A stretch of DNA of 40,840 nucleotides from RGIG8368 sp045540275 (GTDB lineage: Bacteria; Verrucomicrobiota; Kiritimatiellia; RFP12; UBA1067): assembly GCA_045540275.1 (NCBI GenBank), contig JAZQGX010000067.1, positions 1 to 40,840 of the forward strand. The letters run 5' to 3'. The stretch's first letter is position 1. Each line of letters begins with the position of its first letter. Under the pieces are notes generated by a model, which was not told the origin of the DNA, ran no database searches, and saw nothing but the letters and a program-made list of their open reading frames with translations. The position numbers and the translations under genes are program-made. Positions 16,834-25,929 of this stretch are shown in pieces.

Positions 16834-19800
16834 TCCAGAACCTGACCAAACAACGCTTCCGGAAGCAGACATGATGCAAAAGCGTGATCTCGATAGATGC
16901 TGGTGCGCAACTCATTCATTCTTCCGGTGAACTTCTTGAACGGTGTCAGCCACTGCCCCGTCAGCTCGATGGTCAAAACGCCCGACGCGGCATCGAAACT
17001 GCGGATGACCAATTCGCGCGGCGGAAATCTGATTCCGGTACCCAGCGCCTTGGAAATCGCCTCTTTCGCGCACCAGAAGCGCAACATCGCCTCCGGGCCG
17101 TTGCCGGTAGCCACCGCCAACTCCAGCTCCGCTGGTGAAAACACGCCACGGGTGAAATCTTCGCTCAAGGCGCGGTCCGCCGCTTCGACGTCAATGCCGA
17201 TTCGCGCATTGGCGACCACCGCCGCGACGATGAGTTTTTCGGTATGGGCGATCGACAAATCCATTTTGACATCGGCATGCTCCCGCCACATTCCCAGCGG
17301 ATGCGGCTTCCCGGAATCGTCCGGCCAAATCGGAATATCCGCATCGGTCCAGTGTGCCTGATGATATCGCTGCAGAAATTTTCTGACCGCCTCCTTGGCC
17401 ACGGCCCTGCCGAAGAGCCACTCGGTCCGGCGGGAGGTCGATCCCTGCATCTCGTTCCACTCCTCGCGCTCCGACGGAGAAAGAAGAATTCCGGCAAGAG
17501 TCTTGAGCCAGAGTTCCTGATGCGGCTCGAAGATATGCATCGGCACGTTAGCCACCATGCAAGCCTCGGCTGGCGTACGCGAATTTCCGAGCAGTTCCAA
17601 CGGGAAGGGATCGGTGATGAATTTCTCGGACGGACGGAGAATAAACTGCTGATATTCAGGAGGCACGCGTTCGCAGAGCTCTTCGCAACCGCGGAACTCC
17701 AGCAACAGCGTTCCATTGCCGTCGGTGACGAGAATATCGCCGACGTGCGATCGCGGCGTCACCGCAGTCAACCGGAAATAGCCGCGCAAACGGGCACCGT
17801 CGGCGATTCCCAGCGTATGGAAAAATATCCGGCGGCACCGGAACGGCAGCGAGATCGCACCCGCGAACTTTTCGTGCGAACGCCACAGGGTGAAGGCGGA
17901 TATCGCACCGTCGAGCAACTGCGGCCATACCGAAAAAAGAGGCACCCTGATTCCCTTGACCGATCCCGCTTTCCGGGGCGCCTCCACCTCGAAATCGATG
18001 CCTCCCTCGCTCCAGAGATCGACGTGCCGCACGATCCTGAGACTTTCGCCTTGAAAGAGCCGCTCGGGATAGATGTCATGATGCGACCAGTTCACCGAAC
18101 GCGCCCGTTCGAGCGGAGAAGCATGCAGACTCGGAGGAGTGGGAACGCCGGTGGCGAGAATGACCACCGCCTCTACCGCCGGCCACGTGAAATTGCTGTC
18201 GCGACTCTCTTCGCGCAACTGCACCCGCACTGCGACAACCGAAGAATCGCTCCAGGCGATCCTTTCGGCGCGAACCGAGATTTTGAGCATGTCCTCGCGA
18301 AACTCAAGCCAGCGCTGCGATCTGAGATTCTCAACACTCGCCACCCGCATCCGCGGAAGCAGCATCCGCGCCGTCTCGCACATGATTTCAAGCGCAGACA
18401 TCAGCGAAAGCACGGTCAAACCGCGCATTGAAGGCATCGCATAGGACAGCTGGCTGGTGCCGATTGCATAATCGCGCAAAAACGGATACTCTTCAAGATT
18501 CAGAAGACGTGAAATCTGCAGCATCACACCGGGCTCTTCCTGCAAGATATCAGCACCTGCAATCAACGGCAGATCGACACCGAACTCCTGCATTTTCCCG
18601 CTCTTGCCGGATACGGTCGGGTGCCCGCTGCCGTGTCCAGCGGCTTTGAGCAGCGACGCGGGCGGAACATAGCTCTGCCACCCGTGCAACTCGGTGGCAA
18701 TTGGCGTCTCTCTGCGGCGCACCGGCACCGATTCAATCGGCCGTCCGAAGTCGAGCATCCGGCAGCGGCGATAGTCGTGAAGTTTGATCAGGTTCATCTC
18801 GACCCCATGGGCGGCCAGCACGGCGAGAGCGTGATGCAGCTGCTGCAGGCCCGAGCGGTGGATGCGATTGACCGCAACCGCCTGCACCGGTTTGCCTTTC
18901 AGAATATCCTCGACCCCGCCGGTCATATTACCGCGCGAACCGACCTCGATAAAGAAGCGGTACCCGTCGTCAAACATCTTCATGACGGTCCGGTCGAAAC
19001 GTATCGGCTGCGCCCACTGGTTGATAACCACACGCTGTATTCCCTTCGGTTCATCGGGAAGGAGCGAGGCGGTCGAGCTTGAATAAAGCGGAATCCTTGA
19101 AGCGCACTTGATCCATGGCGCAAGAAACTGCTCGATTGCGGGGATTGCCTTCGCGCACCACGGAGTGTTGAACGGCGCGGGCGGATTCATCCGCAGCGAC
19201 TTGACCCCGTCGGCCTGCAGCTGCGCGGAAACCGAATCGGAGATGTCACCGCCGACAGCGATATTTACATTACGGGGACTGATGTAATTTCCCTGCACCG
19301 CCCGGCCCGGATATTTGTTGAGAATCGCTTCAATATAATCCCCGGGGACGTCGATAAGCGAAAAAACCGCGCACCGGGGAAGATCACCGCGAGAAACAAA
19401 ATTATTCAGCATCTGGTAGCCTTCCCTCATAAACTGCACACGCTGCTCACGCGAAAGCTCGCCGAAGACGCCGCCTGCCTCAAGCGCACTGAAATCTCCG
19501 CCGCTGAATCCGAGCAAACCTTCCGGCTTTATTCCAAGATGTGTCAGCACCCGGTAAAAAACGGTGTTGACCGAAAGCATCGCAAAAAAGGTCTCGGCAA
19601 AATTCTTCTTCGAAAACGGTTCGTATGCGGAGTATTTCACCGGCATCGGGGGAAAGATGTAATCGCAAGGAGGAACCGGCGGAGTTATTCCTGGAAACTG
19701 AAGCGCCTCGGTAAAACAGTCCAGCGCATCGCGGCAGAAATCAAAGCACATGCACAGGTCGCGTGCGGCATCGAGATAGAATGAGGAGACGCCGGGGAAA

Positions 19801-20138
19801 AGAAAAGCCACCTTTCCGCGCACCCGCGCCGCTTGACCGAAATAGTAGCTTCCTCTCTTGTCCACTATTTTTTCCGCGCCGTCGCGCAGCTTGCGGTTGG
19901 CGGCGAGAAGACGGTCGTGCAGCTCGTCGGTGCTCCTTGCCACCACCGCCAGCCGTTCCGGCATTTCACCCGACTGTACCGCCATGGTGTACGCCACATC
20001 CTCAAGTTCAACGCCGCGCGCATGCTCGAGAAATCGAATGACGCGGTCGATCTCTGCGCAGAGCGAATTTCTGGAGCTTCCTCCGATTACGCAAAGCTCT
20101 CCGTCGAAAGCGTCAAAAAGATGTTTGCCAATCTGCAC
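16830..20138 (-). CDS. KS-less polyketide/Pfa-like synthase: KS-AT linker, acyltransferase, DH-type double hotdog, phosphopantetheinyl transferase
   Basis: A 1102-residue multidomain protein. Residues 12-80 resemble the linker that follows a ketosynthase (FLEHARGVELEDVAYTM, ERLAVVARS), but no ketosynthase precedes it. An AT domain (about 105-430) keeps nucleophile S212 in GFSGGDFSA, while the usual FHTP/FHS histidine is N324 in APFNTP. A DH-like double hotdog (about 540-880) has RDYAIG with Y557 where DH enzymes have His, but keeps D743 in PQLLDGA. The C-terminus is a complete Sfp-type phosphopantetheinyl transferase with IGIDVE (about 980) and WCAKEA (about 1022). No ACP or KR is seen. GTG 20138 has GGAGG 8 nt upstream and lies one base after the preceding stop. 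A secondary lipid or polyketide role is inferred. Confidence 0.8.
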   Translation of the reverse strand: MQIGKHLFDAFDGELCVIGGSSRNSLCAEIDRVIRFLEHARGVELEDVAYTMAVQSGEMPERLAVVARSTDELHDRLLAANRKLRDGAEKIVDKRGSYYFGQAARVRGKVAFLFPGVSSFYLDAARDLCMCFDFCRDALDCFTEALQFPGITPPVPPCDYIFPPMPVKYSAYEPFSKKNFAETFFAMLSVNTVFYRVLTHLGIKPEGLLGFSGGDFSALEAGGVFGELSREQRVQFMREGYQMLNNFVSRGDLPRCAVFSLIDVPGDYIEAILNKYPGRAVQGNYISPRNVNIAVGGDISDSVSAQLQADGVKSLRMNPPAPFNTPWCAKAIPAIEQFLAPWIKCASRIPLYSSSTASLLPDEPKGIQRVVINQWAQPIRFDRTVMKMFDDGYRFFIEVGSRGNMTGGVEDILKGKPVQAVAVNRIHRSGLQQLHHALAVLAAHGVEMNLIKLHDYRRCRMLDFGRPIESVPVRRRETPIATELHGWQSYVPPASLLKAAGHGSGHPTVSGKSGKMQEFGVDLPLIAGADILQEEPGVMLQISRLLNLEEYPFLRDYAIGTSQLSYAMPSMRGLTVLSLMSALEIMCETARMLLPRMRVASVENLRSQRWLEFREDMLKISVRAERIAWSDSSVVAVRVQLREESRDSNFTWPAVEAVVILATGVPTPPSLHASPLERARSVNWSHHDIYPERLFQGESLRIVRHVDLWSEGGIDFEVEAPRKAGSVKGIRVPLFSVWPQLLDGAISAFTLWRSHEKFAGAISLPFRCRRIFFHTLGIADGARLRGYFRLTAVTPRSHVGDILVTDGNGTLLLEFRGCEELCERVPPEYQQFILRPSEKFITDPFPLELLGNSRTPAEACMVANVPMHIFEPHQELWLKTLAGILLSPSEREEWNEMQGSTSRRTEWLFGRAVAKEAVRKFLQRYHQAHWTDADIPIWPDDSGKPHPLGMWREHADVKMDLSIAHTEKLIVAAVVANARIGIDVEAADRALSEDFTRGVFSPAELELAVATGNGPEAMLRFWCAKEAISKALGTGIRFPPRELVIRSFDAASGVLTIELTGQWLTPFKKFTGRMNELRTSIYRDHAFASCLLPEALFGQVLE

Positions 20139-20139
20139 G

Positions 20140-21423
20140 TCAGCAACCTCCCGCCGCCAACCGGGCGGCCATGCGCGGCAGGTCGGGGTCGCGCGCGCCA
20201 AAAACCGCCAGCACCCTGCCCGGCGCCGCCGCTTCCGCCATCTGCCGTTCGGCCTCCGTCGGCTGAACCACTTCTACGGGAAACGATCCATGCGCGCTGA
20301 TGGCCGCAAGCAGATCGTCCGAGGCGATGTCGCGCACGGCGCTACCGCCGGCATCGTAGACCGGCAACAGCATAAGACGGTCGCACGGGCGCAGAATTCC
20401 GGCAAACATCAGCGCCAAATCGTCCTTCATTTTCCGCAATGGCGCATAGCCGTGGGGGCGCCACACCCCGAACACTCCGGCCGGAGCCTGAGCCTGCAGC
20501 GTGCGCCATGCCGCCGCCAGTTTTTCTGGGTTGTGCGCATAATCGTCATAAACTTTTGCGCCGTTGCGCTCTCCCACCAGCTGCAATCGCCGTTCAACCC
20601 CTTTGAAGCGTCCGAGAGCATCCGCAAGACATCGGGGATCAAACCCCATAAGCACTCCCATGCGCACGGCAAGCAACGCATTCTGCGCATTGTGGACTCC
20701 AGGCACCGGCACGGTAAATTCAACGCCGCCAAAAACGAACCGTCCTGCCTGCACCTCAACTGCATCGTCCCGTCCATCGACGATGGGACCTGCCGCCTTC
20801 GCTTTGAATGCGTCAAAAAGTAAATTCGCCTCGTCGACCCCGAAATGGTCGGAGGAGGCGTTGGTCACGATTACGGCAAAGGGATTGAATACCATTAAGG
20901 ATTTGTCGGACTCATCAACCTCGACAACCGCCCACTGTCCCTCTCCGCTGCGCACCGATGCAACGTGCGCTCCGTCTGCATCCCATCCGGCAATGCCCGC
21001 ACCGTTGATCACCAGCGGATCTGCTCCAAGCTCCGCCAACATAAAACCCAGCATTGCGGTGACCGTGCTTTTTCCGCAGGTTCCGGAAACCGCACAGAGC
21101 TTTCTCCCTTCGAGCAACGATGAGAGTTCCGCCGCGCGATGGATGACCGGAATGCCGAGCCGCTCTGCCTTGACAATGTCCGGGTTGTCGTTTTCGACTG
21201 CGCTGCTGACAACCAGACGCGAGGTCCGCTCGTCGAGACCGGAACCGTCCTGGGGATACAGCGCCACCCCCTGTTTGCGCAATATCGAAAGCGTACCGGT
21301 GCAATCTCCGCTGTCCAGCAGTCGGTCGGATCCCGTCACCGCCACCCCGCGATCCAACAGCGCCTGCGCCAGCGCGCTCATCCCAACTCCGCCGATACCG
21401 GCGATATGCACCTTCCCGTTCAT
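20140..21423 (-). CDS. Mur ligase family protein, MurC/Mpl-like
   Basis: This ATP-dependent amide ligase resembles UDP-N-acetylmuramate:L-alanine ligase. The N-terminal Rossmann domain (HIAGIGGVGMSALAQAL) is MurC-like. The P-loop is GTCGKST (114-120), whereas MurC and Mpl usually have GTHGKTT. The central domain has VVEVDESDKS and GVHNAQNALLA. The C-terminal domain has GVERRLQLVG and DDYAHNP (293-299), where MurC normally reads DYGHHP or DYAHHP. At 427 residues it is shorter than typical MurC. These changes leave it open whether this is the housekeeping MurC or a paralogue with another substrate. Its ATG overlaps the polA stop by one base (TGATG). The AT-DH-PPTase gene follows after one base. 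Confidence 0.75.
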   Translation of the reverse strand: MNGKVHIAGIGGVGMSALAQALLDRGVAVTGSDRLLDSGDCTGTLSILRKQGVALYPQDGSGLDERTSRLVVSSAVENDNPDIVKAERLGIPVIHRAAELSSLLEGRKLCAVSGTCGKSTVTAMLGFMLAELGADPLVINGAGIAGWDADGAHVASVRSGEGQWAVVEVDESDKSLMVFNPFAVIVTNASSDHFGVDEANLLFDAFKAKAAGPIVDGRDDAVEVQAGRFVFGGVEFTVPVPGVHNAQNALLAVRMGVLMGFDPRCLADALGRFKGVERRLQLVGERNGAKVYDDYAHNPEKLAAAWRTLQAQAPAGVFGVWRPHGYAPLRKMKDDLALMFAGILRPCDRLMLLPVYDAGGSAVRDIASDDLLAAISAHGSFPVEVVQPTEAERQMAEAAAPGRVLAVFGARDPDLPRMAARLAAGGC

Positions 21424-24230
21424 CAGTGCGCCTCCATCCAGTTTTTGCCGGTGCCGATGCTGACTTCCAGCGGAACATCAAATTTCATCGCCCCTTCCAT
21501 GGCATCTTTGACAATGGCTTTGGCTGCGTCGACCTCTTCAACGGGAACATCGAAAAGCAATTCGTCGTGAATCTGGAGAATCATTTTTGTTTTCATCCCG
21601 AGTTCTTTGAGCTTCCGGTCGACCCTGACCATCGCCAGCTTGATCAAATCCGCAGCCGAGCCCTGAATCGGAGTATTGATTGCATCGCGTTCAGCAGCCT
21701 GACGGGCGGTGGCGTTGCGGGAATTGATGTCGCGCAATGTGCGACGGCGCCCGAGCATGGTGACGGCATAACCTGATTCACGCGCATCGGCTATCGATTT
21801 TTCCATGTATTTGCGCACGCCGGGATAAAGCTCGAAATAGGTCTCAATCAGTTTGGCTGCCTCTTTGCGGCTTACTCCGAGCCGTTGCGCAAGACCGAAG
21901 GCGGAGATGCCGTAGATGATGCCGAAATTCACCATCTTACAAGCGTTGCGCATCGCCGGGGTAACCTCTTCCGGCGGAAGCGAATAGACGCGCGAGGCGG
22001 TATCGCGGTGAATGTCAAATCCGGAGCGGAACGCTTCGCACATTGCCTCGTCAGAACTCATATGCGCCATGATCCGCAATTCGATCTGCGAGTAGTCCGC
22101 CGCCATCAGCACATGATTGCAATCCCGCGCAACTACAGAGGCGCGTATCGTCTTGCCTCGTTCCGATCTCACCGGGATATTCTGCAAATTGGGATCATAT
22201 GAACTCAGGCGTCCGGTTTCCGTAAGTGCCTGGGAGAATACCGTGTGGATGCGTCCGTCCACCGGATCGATACACTCCGGCAGCTTGTCGACGTAAGTCG
22301 ATTTCAGTCGGGTGCAGGCCCGATACTCAAGAATGAGCGGAACGACCGGATGAGCGTCAAAGAGTTTGCGCAGAGTTTTTTCTTCCGTCGAATACTCGCC
22401 CGTCGTGGTCTTTTTGATTCCCGCGGTATCGAGTGCAAGCGTCTCGAAAAGGAATGCCGAAAGCTGCTTTGGCGAGTCGATGTTCAAATCCGCCGGAGCA
22501 TATTGACGAATCCGTTCTATCAGCGAGACAAGCTCCGCATCCAGTTCGCGCGAACAGACGCCGAGAGTGCCGGTGTCCATCTTCACGCCCTCGCGCTCCA
22601 TCTCTGAAAGAATATTGACCAGCGGCTCTTCGCTCTCGGTCAGCGCGGTAAGCGCCCCCGCCTCCTCCACCTTCGGCCGCAACACTTCATCAAGGCGGAA
22701 AGTGACATCGGCATCCTCTGCCGCATAATCGCAAATTTGCGATGGGGCGAGATCCGCCATGTTTTTTTGAGGCACGGTGCGTTTTTTCTCGCCGATGAGG
22801 GATTCGATCGGTATTGGGCTGTAGCCCAGATACTTTCTTGCAAGAATATCCATTCCATGGCGAGAGGCGGCATCAAGCACATAATCCTCGAGCATGGTGT
22901 CGCGGATAACGCTGCCGAACACAATGCCGTACCTTGAAAGCACCGTATAATCGTATTTGGCATTTTGGGCGATGAGAATACGATTCGGGTCTGCGAAAAC
23001 CGGTGCGAAAACGGAGATGAAATCCGCGATTCTCGCATCGGGGTCGGTATCCTGCCCGGATGAGAAAAAGGCGAAAAGGTCGTCTGAACGCGATTCAACC
23101 CGCGGAACCGACACGTACCACGCCTTTCCCGGCGCAACGGCAAAGCTCATGCCGACGAGTCTGGCGGTGCGCGGATTGACTCCGGTGGTTTCGGTGTCGA
23201 ACGCCACCTTGGAGTGGCGCATCAACTCTGCCGCAAGTACTGCGGCTTCCTCCCTGCTTTCAACTAGGCGATAGTCGTGCGGCACATCGGCGATGGTCTT
23301 GTACTGTTCGGACTGCGTATCCTCTTGGACATTGCCGAGAAATTTTCTCGCCAGCGCGTTCAACTCGAACTTTGAACATACCGCCGCCAGCTTTTGCGCA
23401 TCAGGTTCGCGGAGGAGATAATCGTCCCAATTGATCTCCAGCGGAACGTCGGTGCGGATTTCCGCAAGGAAACGCGACATTTTCGCCAACTCCGCATCGG
23501 CGGTCAGTTTTTCGGAAAGCTTTCCTTTGATTTCCCCGGCATGGGCCAAAACCCCGTCGAGCGTCCCGTATCTGGCAAGCAGGGAGGCTGCGGTTTTCTC
23601 TCCCACTCCGCGCACTCCTGGAATGTTGTCAGCGGTATCGCCGGCGAGCGCCAAATAGTCAATCATCTGGGCAGGACCGGCCAGCGACCAATTCTTGCAG
23701 ACCGCATCTGTGTCATATATCTCAAACTCTCCGGCTTTTCGCGGGCGAAACAGTTTGATGCCGGGCGCCACCAGTTGTGCCGCATCCTTGTCAGGAGTTA
23801 CGAGATAGACCTCAAAGCCTTCCGCCGCCGCCCTGACCGCTATCGACCCCATGACATCGTCGGCTTCGAATCCTTCGGCGCGAACGATTGGAATATTCAT
23901 CGCATCCGCCACTTCGAAAGCGTACGGAATCGATGCGGCCAAATCCTCAGGCATCTTTTCGCGCTGCGCCTTGTAGCCGGGATATGCCTGATGCCGAAAG
24001 GTGACACCGGACGGAGGCTCCATCGCAAGTACTGCGTGCGACGGTTTTCCGTCTCCCAGCACCGACAGCAGACCGTTGACAAAACCGAGGAGCGCCGAGG
24101 TGTTGATGCCGGTTCCGGTCATCCGCGGATTTTTCAGAAAAACAAAATGCCCGCGGTAGAGAAACGGCATCAGGTCGATGATAAACAGCTTCTTCTCCGT
24201 CGCTACGGAGGACTCCAGATTGTCAGCCAT
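21423..24230 (-). CDS. polA: DNA polymerase I
   Basis: A full-length 935-residue repair and Okazaki-fragment polymerase with all three domains. The 5'-3' exonuclease (about 1-290) has EGFEADDVMG, TPDKDAAQL and GDTADNIPGVRGVGEKTA. The 3'-5' proofreading domain looks intact, with FDTETTG (D345, E347), NAKYDY and YAAEDAD. The polymerase domain has TGRLSSYDPNLQNIPVR, motif A DYSQIELR, the O-helix NFGIIYG region and motif C IHDELLFDVP. ATG 24230 overlaps the gspE stop by 8 bp, and its stop overlaps the next gene by one base. The presence of polA in the middle of a string of mixed functions is a local oddity. Confidence 0.97.
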   Translation of the reverse strand: MADNLESSVATEKKLFIIDLMPFLYRGHFVFLKNPRMTGTGINTSALLGFVNGLLSVLGDGKPSHAVLAMEPPSGVTFRHQAYPGYKAQREKMPEDLAASIPYAFEVADAMNIPIVRAEGFEADDVMGSIAVRAAAEGFEVYLVTPDKDAAQLVAPGIKLFRPRKAGEFEIYDTDAVCKNWSLAGPAQMIDYLALAGDTADNIPGVRGVGEKTAASLLARYGTLDGVLAHAGEIKGKLSEKLTADAELAKMSRFLAEIRTDVPLEINWDDYLLREPDAQKLAAVCSKFELNALARKFLGNVQEDTQSEQYKTIADVPHDYRLVESREEAAVLAAELMRHSKVAFDTETTGVNPRTARLVGMSFAVAPGKAWYVSVPRVESRSDDLFAFFSSGQDTDPDARIADFISVFAPVFADPNRILIAQNAKYDYTVLSRYGIVFGSVIRDTMLEDYVLDAASRHGMDILARKYLGYSPIPIESLIGEKKRTVPQKNMADLAPSQICDYAAEDADVTFRLDEVLRPKVEEAGALTALTESEEPLVNILSEMEREGVKMDTGTLGVCSRELDAELVSLIERIRQYAPADLNIDSPKQLSAFLFETLALDTAGIKKTTTGEYSTEEKTLRKLFDAHPVVPLILEYRACTRLKSTYVDKLPECIDPVDGRIHTVFSQALTETGRLSSYDPNLQNIPVRSERGKTIRASVVARDCNHVLMAADYSQIELRIMAHMSSDEAMCEAFRSGFDIHRDTASRVYSLPPEEVTPAMRNACKMVNFGIIYGISAFGLAQRLGVSRKEAAKLIETYFELYPGVRKYMEKSIADARESGYAVTMLGRRRTLRDINSRNATARQAAERDAINTPIQGSAADLIKLAMVRVDRKLKELGMKTKMILQIHDELLFDVPVEEVDAAKAIVKDAMEGAMKFDVPLEVSIGTGKNWMEAH

Positions 24231-25923
24231 TGTCTTCTTCCGTTACGCGCATGACCTCCTCGACCGAGGTAATGCCTTTGAACGCCTTGGCCCAGCCGTC
24301 TTCGCGCAACAGCTTCATGCCGTGCGTCTTGGCGATATCGCGAATTTCCTGAGTCGACTTTCGCGCGATGATTGCCGAAGAGACATCCTCGGTCACCATC
24401 AACAACTCAAAGAGTCCGCGCCGCCCCTTGTAGCCGGTATTGTTGCAGAGTTCGCAACCTCCCGGCTTCCAGATCGTCTTCGACTCCGGCGGATAAGGCA
24501 AATCGTACATTTTCACATCCAACGGAGCTTCGGCTTTGCAATTGGGGCACAGGCGGCGAACCAGACGTTGTGCCATGACGCCGGCCACCGCCGAAGCCAC
24601 CAAGAACGGCTCGGAGCCCATATCCATAAGGCGGGCAAATGCGCCGGCAGCATTGTTGGTGTGCAGTGTTGAAAACACCATATGTCCGGTAAGTGCCGCG
24701 TTAATTGCGATATCCGCAGTTTCCCCGTCGCGAATTTCTCCTACCATGATGATATCCGGGTCCTGACGCAGGAATGCGCGCAGAGCGCGGGCGAAGGTCA
24801 AGCCGATGTCCGCTCTCACCAAAACCTGATTGATACCTTTCATTTCGTATTCGATCGGATCCTCGACCGTCAGAATACGCACCTGCATGCGGTTGATTTC
24901 GTGGAGGAAGGCGTAGAGCGAGGTCGATTTTCCCGAACCGGTAGGTCCGGTAACGAGAAAGATTCCGTTGGGTCGGTTGATGAGGCGTACGACATTGCTG
25001 TAATCGAAATCGTTGAAACCGAGATCCTGAATCTTCACAAAATTTCCGGCCTTCTGCAGAAGACGCAAAGAGATCGACTCGCCCCACGCCGTAGGCATCG
25101 TCGAAACGCGGATGTCGATATCCTCGCCATTGATGCGAATACCGATTCGGCCGTCCATCGGAAGCCGCTTCTCGGCGATATCGAGGCTTGCCATGACCTT
25201 CATACGCGAAATGATCGCCGCCTTAAGCTTGTTGAGCTGAGGCGGGACATCAACCTTGTGAAGCATGCCGTCGATGCGGTAGCGGATGCGAAGCTCATCC
25301 TCCATCGGTTCGACATGGATATCGGTCGCGCCTCGGCGGTCCGCCTCGGCGATGATCTGGTTTACGAACTTGACGATGGATGCTTCCGCCCCGTCGGCAT
25401 TGACATCGATTTTGGAAATCGCCGCCAGATCGTCATCCACCGAATAACGCCCGTCGTCGATCATCTGGTCGATGGAGGCGGCTCCCACGCCGTAGACCTT
25501 GGTTATCGCTTTTTCGATTTCGGCCTTGGTGTTCAGCACCAGACGGACTGGGCAGTTGGCGGCAAGCCGAATCGCATCCGCCAAAGAAGTGTCAAGCGGA
25601 TTGCAGACCGCGACCGTCAAGGTACCGGAGGCGTCGACCGAAAGCGGCAGTGCACAAAACTGGTTGGAAGCGCGGGGAGAGAGTTTCAGTAGCGCCTCTT
25701 TGCTCGATTGGCGAGAAGAAAGGTCGACGTACTCGTAGCCAAGAATCTCGCCAAGCTTTTTCAACAACTCCTCTTCCCTGACGATGCCCAGACGGATGAC
25801 GGCGCCGAGGACGCCGGTTCCATCGGAATGGTCGGCGGCGACCGCATCTTCTATTTGCCGGTCGGTCATCAGTCCCGTGCTTTTCAGGAGACGGACGGTA
25901 TAAGCTTCTCTTACATCGGACAT
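24223..25923 (-). CDS. Type II secretion / type IV pilus assembly ATPase (GspE/PilB family)
   Basis: This cytoplasmic hexameric ATPase powers pilus or pseudopilus assembly. The 566-residue protein has an MshEN-type N-terminal domain, then the secretion ATPase core. The core has DIHVEP, Walker A GPTGSGKST (326-334), the Asp box EDPIEY, Walker B DIIMVGEIRD and the His box TGHMVFSTLHTN. A tetracysteine zinc site (CPNC and CELC) follows. GspE and PilB cannot be separated by eye, and no other pilus or secretion genes are in the window, so this is an isolated copy here. It starts 6 bp after the GH109-type gene with a weak ribosome-binding site. Confidence 0.93.
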   Translation of the reverse strand: MSDVREAYTVRLLKSTGLMTDRQIEDAVAADHSDGTGVLGAVIRLGIVREEELLKKLGEILGYEYVDLSSRQSSKEALLKLSPRASNQFCALPLSVDASGTLTVAVCNPLDTSLADAIRLAANCPVRLVLNTKAEIEKAITKVYGVGAASIDQMIDDGRYSVDDDLAAISKIDVNADGAEASIVKFVNQIIAEADRRGATDIHVEPMEDELRIRYRIDGMLHKVDVPPQLNKLKAAIISRMKVMASLDIAEKRLPMDGRIGIRINGEDIDIRVSTMPTAWGESISLRLLQKAGNFVKIQDLGFNDFDYSNVVRLINRPNGIFLVTGPTGSGKSTSLYAFLHEINRMQVRILTVEDPIEYEMKGINQVLVRADIGLTFARALRAFLRQDPDIIMVGEIRDGETADIAINAALTGHMVFSTLHTNNAAGAFARLMDMGSEPFLVASAVAGVMAQRLVRRLCPNCKAEAPLDVKMYDLPYPPESKTIWKPGGCELCNNTGYKGRRGLFELLMVTEDVSSAIIARKSTQEIRDIAKTHGMKLLREDGWAKAFKGITSVEEVMRVTEEDNG

Positions 25924-25929
25924 AGCGCT

